A stretch of DNA of 64,000 bases, taken from positions 1 to 64,000 of the forward strand of contig NZ_SJOU01000005.1 of the NCBI RefSeq assembly GCF_012027725.1, given 5' to 3'. Origin of the DNA: Olsenella sp. SW781 (GTDB lineage: Bacteria; Actinomycetota; Coriobacteriia; Coriobacteriales; Atopobiaceae). Shown piece by piece: positions 7,935-17,234 of this stretch; within the stretch, counting starts at the first letter, position 1, and each line of letters begins with the position of its first letter. Position numbers and translations under genes: made by a program. Under the pieces are notes generated by a model, which had not been told where the DNA came from, made no database searches, and saw nothing but the letters and a program-made list of their open reading frames with translations.

Positions 7935-9693
7935 TGTGACCACCTTCCGTCCCCCGCACGCTCGCGCGCACGAACATGATTGGACCCTCGCAGCCGTCTG
8001 CGGGCCGAACCTCATAGGCGCCCACCGAGGCCGGAACGATGAAGGTCTCCGCATGGTGCACCCTCAGGGGCTCGAAGGCGCCCTCGGGACTCCTGACCAG
8101 CGCCTCCGCGCCCGCCACCAGGTTGAGCACGTTGAGCGTCTCCCGCGTGTCCAGAAGTGCCGAGCCGCCGGGCGCCACCGTGTAGCGCCGGCACAGGATG
8201 GGCTCTAGCTCATGCAGGCCCGTCACCTCCACGCGGTCGGCGCCGCTGGGCTCGTCGACGTCATGTGCGCGGTTGACGAGGTTCTTCTCCACCCACCCGG
8301 TCGTGCGGTCCCAGCGGATGACCTTGCCCCCATGAGCCAGGTGCACCGGGCGGGGACGCCCGTCAAGGCCGAGCCGGCCCCAGTCCCAGAGCTTGAAGGT
8401 GAAGAGGTACGGCGTGGCGCTGATCTCCAGCACCATCGTCCTCGCACCCGAGCAGTGGACCGTGCCCGCCGGGATGAGGAAGTGGTCGTGCGGCCGTGCC
8501 GGGATGCGGTTGACGTAGCGCTCAGCATCGAAGGGGGCTCCTCCGGCGTTGGCGTCCTCGAGCGCGGCCATCATCTCCCCCGGGTCCACCCCCTCGTGAA
8601 GGCCCAGGTAGACACACGCCCCCTCCTCCGCGTCCAGGATGTAGTAGCTCTCGTCCTGCGTGTAGGCCATGCCGAACTCCCGGCGGATGTAGTCCGTCGT
8701 GGGGTGGACCTGCAGGCTCAGGTTCTGCCCGCCCATGGTGTCGAGCAGGTCAAAGCGAATGGGGAACTCCGCCCCATAGCGCGCGTAGACGCCCTCGCCA
8801 AGAAGGGCGCGCGGGCGCAGGAGCGTGAGGTCCATGGCGGGCAGGCGCACGACGCCGCCGTCCAGCTCGAAGGCGAGCGCGTTCTCCTCCGGCACGCCGT
8901 CGAAGGACCAGGCGTAGTTGGGCGCGTCCGCGGGCAGCCCAAAGTGCTCGCGCATCCACTGGCCGCCCCAGACGCCCGGGTCGAAGTAGGGCTCGGTCCT
9001 GAAGGGGCGGCTGGACGCCACGTCGAGGGCGGCTCGGAAGGCCTCCCCGTCCATGGCGCGCGGCAGGTCACGCTCATCGGTCCCCACCACATAGTCCGCC
9101 CGCTCGAGCAGGCGCGCCTTGTGCCGGTCCGCGAGGCGCCACTCCACGAAGTAGCCGCGCTTGACCTTGCGCAGCACGTCCTCATCCCCGTTGTCGCAGC
9201 CGTAGTTGGGCATGCCGGCTCGATAGCGCAGCTGAATCTCCCAGCGTGTCACGTCCAGGTAGACGAGCACGTCACCGGGGTGCACGAGCGCCGCCCCGAA
9301 GCCGCAGACGAGCACGAGGCCGCTCACGCCCTCGACGCACCAGCGCGCGGCGAGAAGGGCGCGGGCGTCCATGAACTCCTCGAGCTCGCCGAAGCACATG
9401 CGACCGAAGACCCGGTCGTCCGTCAGGAAGGGCACCATGCGGCGCGTGAGTTCGGCGGGCTCGGGAAAGAGCGTCCGCGTGTCCACCATCACGTCCGGGT
9501 GCAGGCGCGACATCTGCGAGATGACCTCGTCGTCCCGAACGCCGGGATAGGAGTCGCACACCAGGACGCAACGCCCGCCGTTCCGAGAGCGGACCCTCTC
9601 CACGCGCGCGGAGAGCTCGACGAGAAGGTCGTCGTAGCCCACGATCGCCCGGTGCCCGGGCACGCGGATGGTCGGATGCCTGTCGTATGCCAT
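7918..9693 (-). CDS. Long class I mannose-6-phosphate isomerase
   Basis: A 591-residue protein whose C-terminal half is a type I phosphomannose isomerase cupin: the zinc-site segments QNLSLQVHPTTDYI, DESYYILDAEEGACVYLGL, HDHFLIPAGTVHCSG and KLWDWGR are recognisable. It would interconvert mannose-6-phosphate and fructose-6-phosphate. Residues 1 to about 230 form an additional domain (VLVCDSYPGV, VYLDVTRWEIQLRYRAGMPNYG) with no motif I can name; this long form occurs in other fermentative Gram-positives. The ATG ending at 9693 follows AAGGAGGAG. It lies downstream of the fructan locus, consistent with feeding hexose phosphates to glycolysis. Confidence 0.85.
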   Translation of the reverse strand: MAYDRHPTIRVPGHRAIVGYDDLLVELSARVERVRSRNGGRCVLVCDSYPGVRDDEVISQMSRLHPDVMVDTRTLFPEPAELTRRMVPFLTDDRVFGRMCFGELEEFMDARALLAARWCVEGVSGLVLVCGFGAALVHPGDVLVYLDVTRWEIQLRYRAGMPNYGCDNGDEDVLRKVKRGYFVEWRLADRHKARLLERADYVVGTDERDLPRAMDGEAFRAALDVASSRPFRTEPYFDPGVWGGQWMREHFGLPADAPNYAWSFDGVPEENALAFELDGGVVRLPAMDLTLLRPRALLGEGVYARYGAEFPIRFDLLDTMGGQNLSLQVHPTTDYIRREFGMAYTQDESYYILDAEEGACVYLGLHEGVDPGEMMAALEDANAGGAPFDAERYVNRIPARPHDHFLIPAGTVHCSGARTMVLEISATPYLFTFKLWDWGRLGLDGRPRPVHLAHGGKVIRWDRTTGWVEKNLVNRAHDVDEPSGADRVEVTGLHELEPILCRRYTVAPGGSALLDTRETLNVLNLVAGAEALVRSPEGAFEPLRVHHAETFIVPASVGAYEVRPADGCEGPIMFVRASVRGTEGGHNDEEA

Positions 9694-9773
9694 GATCTCC
9701 TCCTTGCCGTGGTGCCCTTCGGCCATGCTCGCGTCCGGGCGCCGCATGGGCGCCCAGGCGCGGGCCGGCCGCG

Positions 9774-9835
9774 GCGCGCGGGCATCAGTCCCGCGCGCCA
9801 GCCGGCAAGCCGGGGCGCCCCAGAAGGACGCCCCG
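9774..9835 (-). terminator. Two GC-rich hairpins after the GH32 gene
   Basis: Arms 9774-9782/9790-9798 (9 bp) and 9811-9817/9829-9835 (7 bp) are perfect inverted repeats between the GH32 stop and the isomerase start. Neither has a T-run. They probably end or attenuate transcription of the fructan operon. Confidence 0.5.
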
Positions 9836-9841
9836 ACCTCG

Positions 9842-12800
9842 CTACTTCCTCTTGGACCTGCCGAGAAGGACGCCCGCGCCCGCGGTCACGGCACCGAGCG
9901 CCGCGATGCCGCCCACGGCGACCGTGGCGTCACCGGTGTCGGGGACCCTGCCGGAGCCGCCAGACGCCTGATGGGTGCCGCCCTTGTCCTCGGAGCCCGT
10001 GCCGCCAGGCCGCTGGCCCTCATCGCCGCCGGGCCGCTGGTCGCCGCCGGGCAGCTGGTCGTCGCCGGGCTGCTGGTCGTCGTCGCCGGGCTTCTGGTCG
10101 TCGCCGGGCTCCTCACCCGTGTCGGCCCGCTCCAGCGCCGCGAAGGCATCCCTGACGGACTGTGCCGCCGCTGCCATGTCCGCGGAGGTCGCGTTCTTGT
10201 CCGCCAGCAGAGCCCGGGCCTCCTCCAGCGCATTCTGGAGCGCCGCCCACGATTCTGCGGTGTAGTCGGAGGCGTCGAGCCCCTCGACCTTCTCGCTCAC
10301 CTCGTCGATGGCGCCCTGAAGGTCCTGAGTGGGTCCCTCGGTTGCCGAGCCGCCCACGTAGAAGTTCTCGAAGGTGGTCTGGTCGGAGTCCCACATGCCG
10401 ATGGCAACGTAGCCCTCGGTATCGGTGTAGTCGGGATCGCCTTCCTGGAGGGTGTAATCAAGGTACTGCTTACCGTTGATCTCGACCTTGATGGTCTTGC
10501 CCTCCACCGAGATCTTCACGTGGTAGTTGCCCTCGGGGTCAACCTCAACCGCGTGGTCGTCCTGGTAGAGCGTCTTGTCGCCCTTGAAATCGAACAGGCG
10601 AATCTTGCCCGCGCCGTCGAGCTGGATGGCATAGCAGCCCTGGTAGGCATCCTGCACCTGGCTGCCGAAGATGAGGTTCTCCAGGCCGGTCTTGTGGTGG
10701 ACGTCAATCTCGTACGTCAGGCCGTCCACCGGGTACTTCTCGCTCGAGAACAGGAAGCTGTTAGCGCCCATGCCGTTCACGTGGAGCACCGAGCCGTCGA
10801 CGTAGAATGCGCCCGTCGGTCGAGAAACGCCTGCGACGTTGGTCTGGAGCTCGCCCTCGTACACGCTCACCGTGATATCGCGGCTCACGTTCGGGTCGCT
10901 CTTGCTCGCCACGGTGATCGTGGCGGTACCGCGGGCGTTGCACGTCACGCGCAGCCCGCCCTCGGTCTGCTCGGCAGATGCGACGGAAGGATCGCTCGAG
11001 GTGATCGTCAGGTCCTGCGGAGCAGCGGCGGGAGACACCCACGCGCTGATGTCCGCCGTGGTGCCCGCGTAGCCCGTCACCGTGTCGCGAGAAAGACCGA
11101 TGCTCTGGGCAGAGGAGCTCGGGTTGCCCGTCTGCTCGTCGCCCCAGATGGTCTCGAGCGGATACACCGTCGCATCGAGCGTGGCGGTGCCGTTCTCGCT
11201 GAACGCCTGCAGCCCGTCAGCAAGCGGCGACGGGAAGATCTGGTTGGCTCCGGCGGCAACGTAGTCGCCGGTGAACACCTCGATGCTCATGCGGTCCACA
11301 TACACGTGCAGGGTCACGGATCCGTCCTCGTTGTGGTCGACGTTTGCCTGCGAACGCGGCTGGGCGAACGCATCGTTCAGGATGGAGCCGGACTCGCTGC
11401 GGTCGAGCGTGATGGTGTCCGTGGCAAAGTCGTAGGAAACGCGCGTCTTCTGACCTGCGCCCACACGCACGTCAAAGCCCACGGTAGGCTGCTCGCCCTT
11501 CCCGGGCGTGAACGTAGCCTCGATCTCGTAGGAGGTTCCGTTGAAATCGATCGGGGTCACCGCATCGTCTTCGCCGAGCTTCAGCCCGTCAACGGTCACC
11601 TTGCCGCTCTCGTCGCGCAGGTCATCGAGGCTGTCGACCGGATCCTGCGTGAGCCGGTACGCGTCGTCTGAGTCCTGGGTGAGGCCCAGCTTGACGGGAA
11701 GGTTGTAGGTACCGTTGAAGCGCCAGTTGCCGGTATTCTGAACGAGCTTGTTGTAGTCCCAGGTGTTCATCCAGTTCATGGCAACAAGCTCCGGACATTT
11801 AACGCTGCCCGACGTGCCGAAGTCGCTGCCCGCGTTGAAGTAGGTCATGGCGGCGTAGGCGTCGCGCCCGAAGTTCATCGTGTAGTCGGGCGTACCCTCG
11901 TCCTGCACGAAGGCGTACTGGCCGCCCTCGACGTTGGTGGAGACCACATTCTTGAACTCGCCGACCTTGTAGCTCGTACCGCCGCGGGAGAGAATCCACT
12001 TGACGGTGCCGTCCTCGGCCTTAACAGGGTAGAGATCGGGGCACTCGGTGTACACGTGGTTCTCGGTCCCCGGCTCGTTGAGATAGCTCTCGCCCTTCCA
12101 GTGAACGAGGTCGTCGGAGGAGTAGAAGCGCACGGGGCCGCCGGCCACGATAAGGAACCACTTGTTGTCGAAGCGGAAGACCTTGGGGTCGCGGAAGGCG
12201 CCGTCGGCGGGCGTGATGATGTCGTCGGTGCTGTAGTCGAGAAGAACGTCGTCGTACTTCTGGTAAGCGCCCATGGTCTGGGTACTCCGGTCGTAGGTGG
12301 CATAGGCGAGCGTCAGGCGCTGCTTGCCGTCCTGCCCCGCCCGTCCGTTGGCCGTGACGATGAAGACCATGCCCTCCTCGCCCTCGGCAAAGATCTCAGG
12401 CGCCGTGGAGTGGTCGGCGTACACGCCGCAGCCGGAGAACTGCGCGCCGTACTCGTCCGGGTAGAGGGCGATCGGCTGCTCCTCCCAGTGCACGAGGTCG
12501 GTGCTCGTAGCGTAACCCCAGTGCATGGGACCCCAGTCGGTGTCGGTATAGGCCTGGTAGTAGAAGTGGTACACGCCGTCGGAGGTCCTCACAAGGCCGC
12601 ACGGGTCATTGCCCCAGCCGTTCTTGACGCTGTAGTGGAACTGGTCGCGCTGGTCCTCGTAGTAATACGTGTCGTCCGGCCCCTCGCAGAAGACGCGCAG
12701 CTGGTAGACGGCAACGGCGCCCGTCTCGGAATCCTCGACGGTGAGGGTGTACTGGTTGAGGCCCTCGTTGCGCGCATCGGTCCCGCGGTCGGTCACGGGA

Positions 12801-14347
12801 ACACTCACGATCCCGCCCTCAGGCTCGTAAACGTTTCCCGCCTCGTCGGCCACGCTCACGCGCGCATCCGCGTTGGTCGTCTCATACGCGATGTTCACGC
12901 TATCGGCCGAGTTCCGCACGTATCCCACGTACACGTAAGCCGTGTCCTGGAACGCAAAGGGCATGTCAACCGCATCGCCCGTGATGTTGAGGCTCGTGAG
13001 CTGCGGGGTGTTGCCCTCGGTGAGCGGCGTGGCCGTCACGTTCTGATAGGTTACGGCAGCGTTGAACGAGAGCAGGCCGCAGTACCCCTCGCGCAGGGCG
13101 GTGTTCTGCCCATAATGCGCGTAGACCTCTTCGTTGTTGGCCTCGGTGCCCAGGGTGTAGTCCGCCGTGCTCGCCGTCTTGGTAACGGCGTTGCCCTCGG
13201 CGTCCTCGTAGGACACCGAGAAGACCATGTGCTTGCCGATGGTCGTGACGCTCAGGTGGAAGGCGTCAGAGACGCTCGCGCCAAGCTGGATGGGGGACAG
13301 CATGTCGTATGCGATGCGCCCCTCGTTGGCGGTCTGCTCGAACTTGAACAGGCGGCACTCGCCCGTCTTGGGGTTGATGTTGGCCACGTAGGACTGCATG
13401 GCACCGAGGTCGCCCTCGTCGCTGTGAAGCACGAGCGACGCGGCGCCGTCCACGTCGGCGCTCTCGAAGGACACGTCCGCTGAGTAGACCATGTCACCAA
13501 GGGATGCCGCCTCGTCCTGCCAGCGAACCATGTAGTCGCCACCCGAGGATGCGACCCACAGCCCATCCGCCGTCTCGACCGTCTGGCCGTTGCCGAACAT
13601 CGTGTAGTCACCCGAGAGACTGGTCTCAAAGCCGTCTCCCTCCTCGGGGACATCCGGGTCGGGCAGCTCGAGCCCGGCGTCCTCGCTGATGGTCACGTTG
13701 GAGAACGTCGCCGCGGAATTGAAGGTGAGAAGCCCCACGCAGCCTCCCTGCCAGCCCTGGATGGTGGCCGATCCGCTGACCTCGTGGCCCGCGGCATCGG
13801 ATGCCGTCACCCTGCAGAGGCCCGTCTCGTCAATCTGGACCCTCAGGTGGACCGTGCCCGTCGTGTCAAGACCCGCGGAATCAACCTGATTCTGTGGGAA
13901 CGTTATCAGGTCCATGCTATCATTCACGCGGAAGAGGCGTACGCGCTGGTCGGCGCTCTCGTTGTTGAAGTTGAAGCCGTACCACGTGCCGCTTCCCGGC
14001 TCCGCCGCGTTTGTCGCCCCCACGACGAGCGCGGCGGATATGCCGTCGGTCACCTGCACGTCGGCCTGGTAGTCCAGGCTTTGGTAGGCCTTTCCGCCCT
14101 CGAGCATGGCAAAGTGGTCGCCGTCGCGACGCGAGACGTCCACCGTCCCGTCCTCGCAGGTGACCGTGCCCCCGCTTGCGCTCACGAACTGCGTGAGCGT
14201 CGTCAAGTCGGACGCCCCGGCATCCTGCCGCGCAACGACGGGAGCCGGCGACTCCGCCGCAAGGGCGATCGCCGGTGCGCCGGCGCCTAGGGCACAGACC
14301 GTCCCCAGAATCACCGCCAACCGTGCGGGCCGCATTGCTGAATCCAT
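9842..14347 (-). CDS. Cell-wall-anchored GH32 fructanase (levanase/inulinase-type)
   Basis: A 1,501-residue secreted exo- or endo-fructosidase. Order: signal peptide (RLAVILGTVCALGAGAPAIALA), two concanavalin-like beta-sandwich regions (about 60-210 and 225-400), a cadherin-like strand region, the GH32 five-bladed propeller (about 565-900) with nucleophile Asp581 in GWGNDPCG, Asp720 in FRDPKVF and acid/base Glu768 in TECPDLYP, the GH32 C-terminal sandwich, a Big2-like domain, another concanavalin-like module, a FIVAR helical domain, PGDDQ-type repeats and a sorting signal VPDTG, hydrophobic stretch and RSKRK. The second ATG (end 14347) has AAGGAG nine bases upstream. It should degrade external levan or inulin, with fructose imported by the upstream PTS. 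Confidence 0.92.
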   Translation of the reverse strand: MDSAMRPARLAVILGTVCALGAGAPAIALAAESPAPVVARQDAGASDLTTLTQFVSASGGTVTCEDGTVDVSRRDGDHFAMLEGGKAYQSLDYQADVQVTDGISAALVVGATNAAEPGSGTWYGFNFNNESADQRVRLFRVNDSMDLITFPQNQVDSAGLDTTGTVHLRVQIDETGLCRVTASDAAGHEVSGSATIQGWQGGCVGLLTFNSAATFSNVTISEDAGLELPDPDVPEEGDGFETSLSGDYTMFGNGQTVETADGLWVASSGGDYMVRWQDEAASLGDMVYSADVSFESADVDGAASLVLHSDEGDLGAMQSYVANINPKTGECRLFKFEQTANEGRIAYDMLSPIQLGASVSDAFHLSVTTIGKHMVFSVSYEDAEGNAVTKTASTADYTLGTEANNEEVYAHYGQNTALREGYCGLLSFNAAVTYQNVTATPLTEGNTPQLTSLNITGDAVDMPFAFQDTAYVYVGYVRNSADSVNIAYETTNADARVSVADEAGNVYEPEGGIVSVPVTDRGTDARNEGLNQYTLTVEDSETGAVAVYQLRVFCEGPDDTYYYEDQRDQFHYSVKNGWGNDPCGLVRTSDGVYHFYYQAYTDTDWGPMHWGYATSTDLVHWEEQPIALYPDEYGAQFSGCGVYADHSTAPEIFAEGEEGMVFIVTANGRAGQDGKQRLTLAYATYDRSTQTMGAYQKYDDVLLDYSTDDIITPADGAFRDPKVFRFDNKWFLIVAGGPVRFYSSDDLVHWKGESYLNEPGTENHVYTECPDLYPVKAEDGTVKWILSRGGTSYKVGEFKNVVSTNVEGGQYAFVQDEGTPDYTMNFGRDAYAAMTYFNAGSDFGTSGSVKCPELVAMNWMNTWDYNKLVQNTGNWRFNGTYNLPVKLGLTQDSDDAYRLTQDPVDSLDDLRDESGKVTVDGLKLGEDDAVTPIDFNGTSYEIEATFTPGKGEQPTVGFDVRVGAGQKTRVSYDFATDTITLDRSESGSILNDAFAQPRSQANVDHNEDGSVTLHVYVDRMSIEVFTGDYVAAGANQIFPSPLADGLQAFSENGTATLDATVYPLETIWGDEQTGNPSSSAQSIGLSRDTVTGYAGTTADISAWVSPAAAPQDLTITSSDPSVASAEQTEGGLRVTCNARGTATITVASKSDPNVSRDITVSVYEGELQTNVAGVSRPTGAFYVDGSVLHVNGMGANSFLFSSEKYPVDGLTYEIDVHHKTGLENLIFGSQVQDAYQGCYAIQLDGAGKIRLFDFKGDKTLYQDDHAVEVDPEGNYHVKISVEGKTIKVEINGKQYLDYTLQEGDPDYTDTEGYVAIGMWDSDQTTFENFYVGGSATEGPTQDLQGAIDEVSEKVEGLDASDYTAESWAALQNALEEARALLADKNATSADMAAAAQSVRDAFAALERADTGEEPGDDQKPGDDDQQPGDDQLPGGDQRPGGDEGQRPGGTGSEDKGGTHQASGGSGRVPDTGDATVAVGGIAALGAVTAGAGVLLGRSKRK

Positions 14348-14407
14348 GTCAAGCATCTCCTTTCCAGTGTTTCGCCAAATTAGTGGGCCAGGCAGCAACC
14401 GCCGTGG

Positions 14408-14782
14408 TTACCTGGCCTTTCCGCCGTTCTTCTCGCCTTTCGCGTTCTTCTCGCCGCCCTTGCTCCTCCCGTGCTCGCGCGCCCACTCGTCGAGGTCCAC
14501 GCCGGCAGCCGCAAGGATGTTCCTCACGTTCTTCTTGGCGTTGGTCGTCCCCACCTTGAGGACCACCGAGACGAGCGCCCCCACGACGAGAAGGGCAACG
14601 CCCAGCACGCCGAAGCCCGTCCCTCCTCCGCCATAGAAGCCCCAGTAGCCGACGATGAAGCCGGCGGCGACGAGCGAGTAGCCGATGCGCAGCCACACGT
14701 TCAGGCGCTGGATGGCGTCGGTCTGGAGCCTGGCCTCGCGGATGAGGTCGTCGCGGGTCCAGTTGGAGGTGTCGAGTGCCAT
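14408..14782 (-). CDS. Small two-helix membrane protein, unknown
   Basis: A 124-residue protein with two hydrophobic helices (about 32-52 and 58-76) and a basic, Lys/Glu-rich cytoplasmic tail. I do not recognise the family. The tail (GGEKNAKGEKNGGK) is encoded by two direct copies of the decamer CGAGAAGAAC (complement at 14426-14435 and 14444-14453), so the repeat motif has shaped the protein end. It lies between the PTS IID gene and the GH32 gene on the same strand and is probably co-transcribed, but nothing shows a role in fructan use. The start has GAGGAA five bases upstream. Confidence 0.75.
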   Translation of the reverse strand: MALDTSNWTRDDLIREARLQTDAIQRLNVWLRIGYSLVAAGFIVGYWGFYGGGGTGFGVLGVALLVVGALVSVVLKVGTTNAKKNVRNILAAAGVDLDEWAREHGRSKGGEKNAKGEKNGGKAR

Positions 14783-14807
14783 GAGGGTTCCTCATCTCTA
14801 GAGACGC

Positions 14808-14841
14808 GCCCGGGCCGCAGGGGAGATTCCGCGGCCCGGGC
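14808..14841 (-). terminator. Perfect 11-bp hairpin between IID and the small membrane gene
   Basis: Arms 14808-14818 and 14831-14841 (GCCCGGGCCGC and its complement) close a 12-base loop just after the PTS IID stop. There is no T-run on the minus strand. It may be a partial terminator that lowers expression of the distal GH32 gene, or a 3'-end stabiliser of the PTS transcript. Confidence 0.5.
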
Positions 14842-14882
14842 TTTGAAGGAGGGTATCGAGCTTGCGTGCGGTCGCGCGGGCC

Positions 14883-15731
14883 TTACGCGGCCGTGGCAAT
14901 CGTGGCGGCGCCGAAGAAGCCGACGCAGGCGCCGACGAAGGCGATGGCAAGCAGGATCAGCATCGTGATGATGGGGCTGACCTTCTTCTTGGCCATGAGC
15001 CACCAGCAGAACACGGTGAAGATCAGGGGCAGCAGCTTGGGATAGATGCCGTCGAACGTGCCCTGGAGCGTGCCGCCGCCGGGGAGCTGGAGCGCCGTGG
15101 AGATGGAGACCCACGTGGCCGCAACGGCGCCGATGACCATGGTGCCCACGAGGACGATGGCCTCGCGCAGGGCCGTCGCGTCGGGGCCGACGAGGGCCTC
15201 GACCGCGTCGCCGCCGAGCTTGTAGCCGCGGAAGTACGCGAAGCGCATGCCGAAGTAGGCGAGCAGGTTCCAGACCACGATGTAGAAGATCGGGCCGAGC
15301 GGGTTGCCGCCCTCGGCGAGGCCCATGGCGATGCCGAGCAGGATCGGGATGAGCGTGCCGACGATGAGGGAGTCGCCGATGCCGGCGAGCGGGCCCATGA
15401 GGCCGGCGCGGATGCCGTTGATGGTGTCGTCGTCGATGGGCTGGCCGTTGGCGCGGGCCTCCTCGAGGCCGACGGTCACGCCGACGATCATGGAGCCGAT
15501 CTGGGGCTCGGTGTTGAAGAACGCGGAGTAGGTCTGGAGGGCCTGGGTCTGGTCGTCCTTGTTGTCGTAGAGATCCTCCACGATCGGCAGCATGGAGACC
15601 AGGTAGCCGAAGGTCTGCATGTGCTCCTGCGAGAAGCAGGTGAGGTTGCCGTAGTACCAGTTGTGGAAGGACTTGGTGAGGGCCTTCTTGGAGACCTTGC
15701 GGCCCTGGGCCGCGGTGGTGTTGTCAGCCAT
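14883..15731 (-). CDS. PTS mannose/fructose/sorbose family, IID component
   Basis: A 282-residue membrane subunit of a mannose-family phosphotransferase permease. The N-terminus (KKALTKSFHNWYYGNLTCFS) and the GPLAGIGDSLIVGTLIPILLGI segment are diagnostic for EIID, and the C-terminus holds the membrane helices. With IIC it forms the sugar channel. Its start overlaps the IIC stop by one base (TAATG), so the two are coupled. Synteny with a GH32 enzyme points to fructose as substrate. Confidence 0.95.
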   Translation of the reverse strand: MADNTTAAQGRKVSKKALTKSFHNWYYGNLTCFSQEHMQTFGYLVSMLPIVEDLYDNKDDQTQALQTYSAFFNTEPQIGSMIVGVTVGLEEARANGQPIDDDTINGIRAGLMGPLAGIGDSLIVGTLIPILLGIAMGLAEGGNPLGPIFYIVVWNLLAYFGMRFAYFRGYKLGGDAVEALVGPDATALREAIVLVGTMVIGAVAATWVSISTALQLPGGGTLQGTFDGIYPKLLPLIFTVFCWWLMAKKKVSPIITMLILLAIAFVGACVGFFGAATIATAA

Positions 15732-16600
15732 TAGATATCCTCCTCATCCTCGTCGTCGACGGAAGCGGTGATGGCGCCCGCGGTGCCCACCTTGTCGAGC
15801 CTGGACTCGATCTTGGAGAGCTCGAACTTGATGAGCGCGAAGAAGCAGGCGATGGCGGAGCAGGCGATGAGGTTGGCGCCCATGACCGCCGCGAGCGTGA
15901 AGCCGAAGAAGAACGGCAGGAAGTCAGTGGCCTTGGTGATGACCTGCTTGAGCAGGATGGCGATACCGACGCAGGGAAGCAGCGAGCCCACGGCGAAGAG
16001 GGTCTTCATGGGGATGCCGTCCATGGGGAGGCTGTTGAGCAGCGTGGTCACCATGTCGCCGCCGAAGTAGACGATCACGAAGGTGGGGATGAACGAGCAG
16101 ATGATGTGGGAGATCCAGGGCAGGACCATGTCCACGAGATAGAGCTTGTGGGTGTCGCCCTTCTCGAGCCACTTCCAGCCCATGGCCTGCCAGGCGAGGT
16201 TGACCGTCGCGGTGCCGTAGAAGAGGATGGCGCCGAGGGTGCCGCAGGTGGCGCCGAGGGTCGTGGCGAGGGCCGCCGCGTCGGCACCGGAGGGGTCGGC
16301 GGCGAGCGCCGGGTTGCCCTTGATGGCGATCATGGCCAGCGGGATGCCGATGTAGCAGGCCGCGCGGACGTCAGCGGAGACGGTGCCGCCCGGGGTGACG
16401 AGGGCGATGTAGACGACCTGAATGGCCATGCCCACGATGATGCCGAGCGTGATGTCGCCCAGGATGATGCCGACCACCAGGCCGGCCACGAGCGGACGTC
16501 CGAGCGTGTAGTTGCCGATGGACGTGCCGCCGAGGCCGGGCATCGATGCCAGGCAGGCGAACAGTCCCAGCAGAGCCGCCTGGAACACGTTGATTTCCAT
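15731..16600 (-). CDS. PTS mannose/fructose/sorbose family, IIC component
   Basis: A 289-residue polytopic membrane protein. MEINVFQAALLGLFACLASMPGL, NYTLGRPLVAGLVVGIILGD and GGTVSADVRAACYIGIPLAM are standard EIIC signatures, and about eight hydrophobic segments follow. The ATG ending at 16600 is chosen over an upstream GTG because GGAAAGG lies eight bases before it. The C-terminal tail is acidic (DDEDEEDI). Confidence 0.95.
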   Translation of the reverse strand: MEINVFQAALLGLFACLASMPGLGGTSIGNYTLGRPLVAGLVVGIILGDITLGIIVGMAIQVVYIALVTPGGTVSADVRAACYIGIPLAMIAIKGNPALAADPSGADAAALATTLGATCGTLGAILFYGTATVNLAWQAMGWKWLEKGDTHKLYLVDMVLPWISHIICSFIPTFVIVYFGGDMVTTLLNSLPMDGIPMKTLFAVGSLLPCVGIAILLKQVITKATDFLPFFFGFTLAAVMGANLIACSAIACFFALIKFELSKIESRLDKVGTAGAITASVDDEDEEDI

Positions 16601-16690
16601 ATGAACCACCTTTCCCGTGCTATGCCCCTCTCGGGGCGATTGCTATTCTCGCGGCGGACCCCCGGACGGCCCGCCACGCAGTGCAACGAG

Positions 16691-17188
16691 CTAGAAGCCG
16701 AACTGCCCGCGGAACTTGTCCCAGGTGCCGATGCCCTTGTCGGGGATCAGGCGGAAGTCGACGGTGTAGCCTGCCTTGGAGATGCTCTCGAAGGCCTGCG
16801 CCTCCTCCTGCGTGATGGACTGGTTGTTGCCCAGCTTGGTGGTGCCGGGGCGATCGTTGCAGGGTCCCACGATGACGGTCTTGACGTCTCCCGGCACAAA
16901 TCCGAAGTTCACGAGGATCTCGGCCATGTCGAGCGGGTTCTTGGTGATGAGGAAGTAGCGCGTCTTGCTGTCGAGGACGGTCTGGGCCTTCTCCTTGAAG
17001 TGCTCCATCGTCCAGACGAAGGTCTTCTTGTCGGGCGCGGCGCTCTTGTAGGCGCTCTTGAGCACCGGGTTGGACGCCGCGGCGTCGTTGACGGCGATGA
17101 TGCCGTCGCAGGGGTACTCAACCGCCCAGCGCGTGACGGTCTGACCGTGGATCATGCGGTCGTCGATGCGAACGAACGAAACTGCCAT
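16691..17188 (-). CDS. PTS mannose/fructose/sorbose family, IIB component
   Basis: A 165-residue cytoplasmic phosphocarrier. The phosphorylation-site motif RIDDRMIHGQ with His14 is intact, and the length matches EIIB of this family. It receives phosphate from IIA and passes it to the sugar bound by IIC/IID. It lies between IIA and IIC in the operon with a 90-bp gap before IIC. Confidence 0.95.
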   Translation of the reverse strand: MAVSFVRIDDRMIHGQTVTRWAVEYPCDGIIAVNDAAASNPVLKSAYKSAAPDKKTFVWTMEHFKEKAQTVLDSKTRYFLITKNPLDMAEILVNFGFVPGDVKTVIVGPCNDRPGTTKLGNNQSITQEEAQAFESISKAGYTVDFRLIPDKGIGTWDKFRGQFGF

Positions 17189-17234
17189 GTTCTTCTCCTT
17201 CTCTCAGGCGACGGATGGCCCGCCGCGCCTCTCG

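Noticed and set aside
10010-10120. Regular short repeats resembling a CRISPR or minisatellite
   Set aside because: They are in frame and encode the PGDDQ-type linker of the GH32 surface protein; no spacer/repeat structure.
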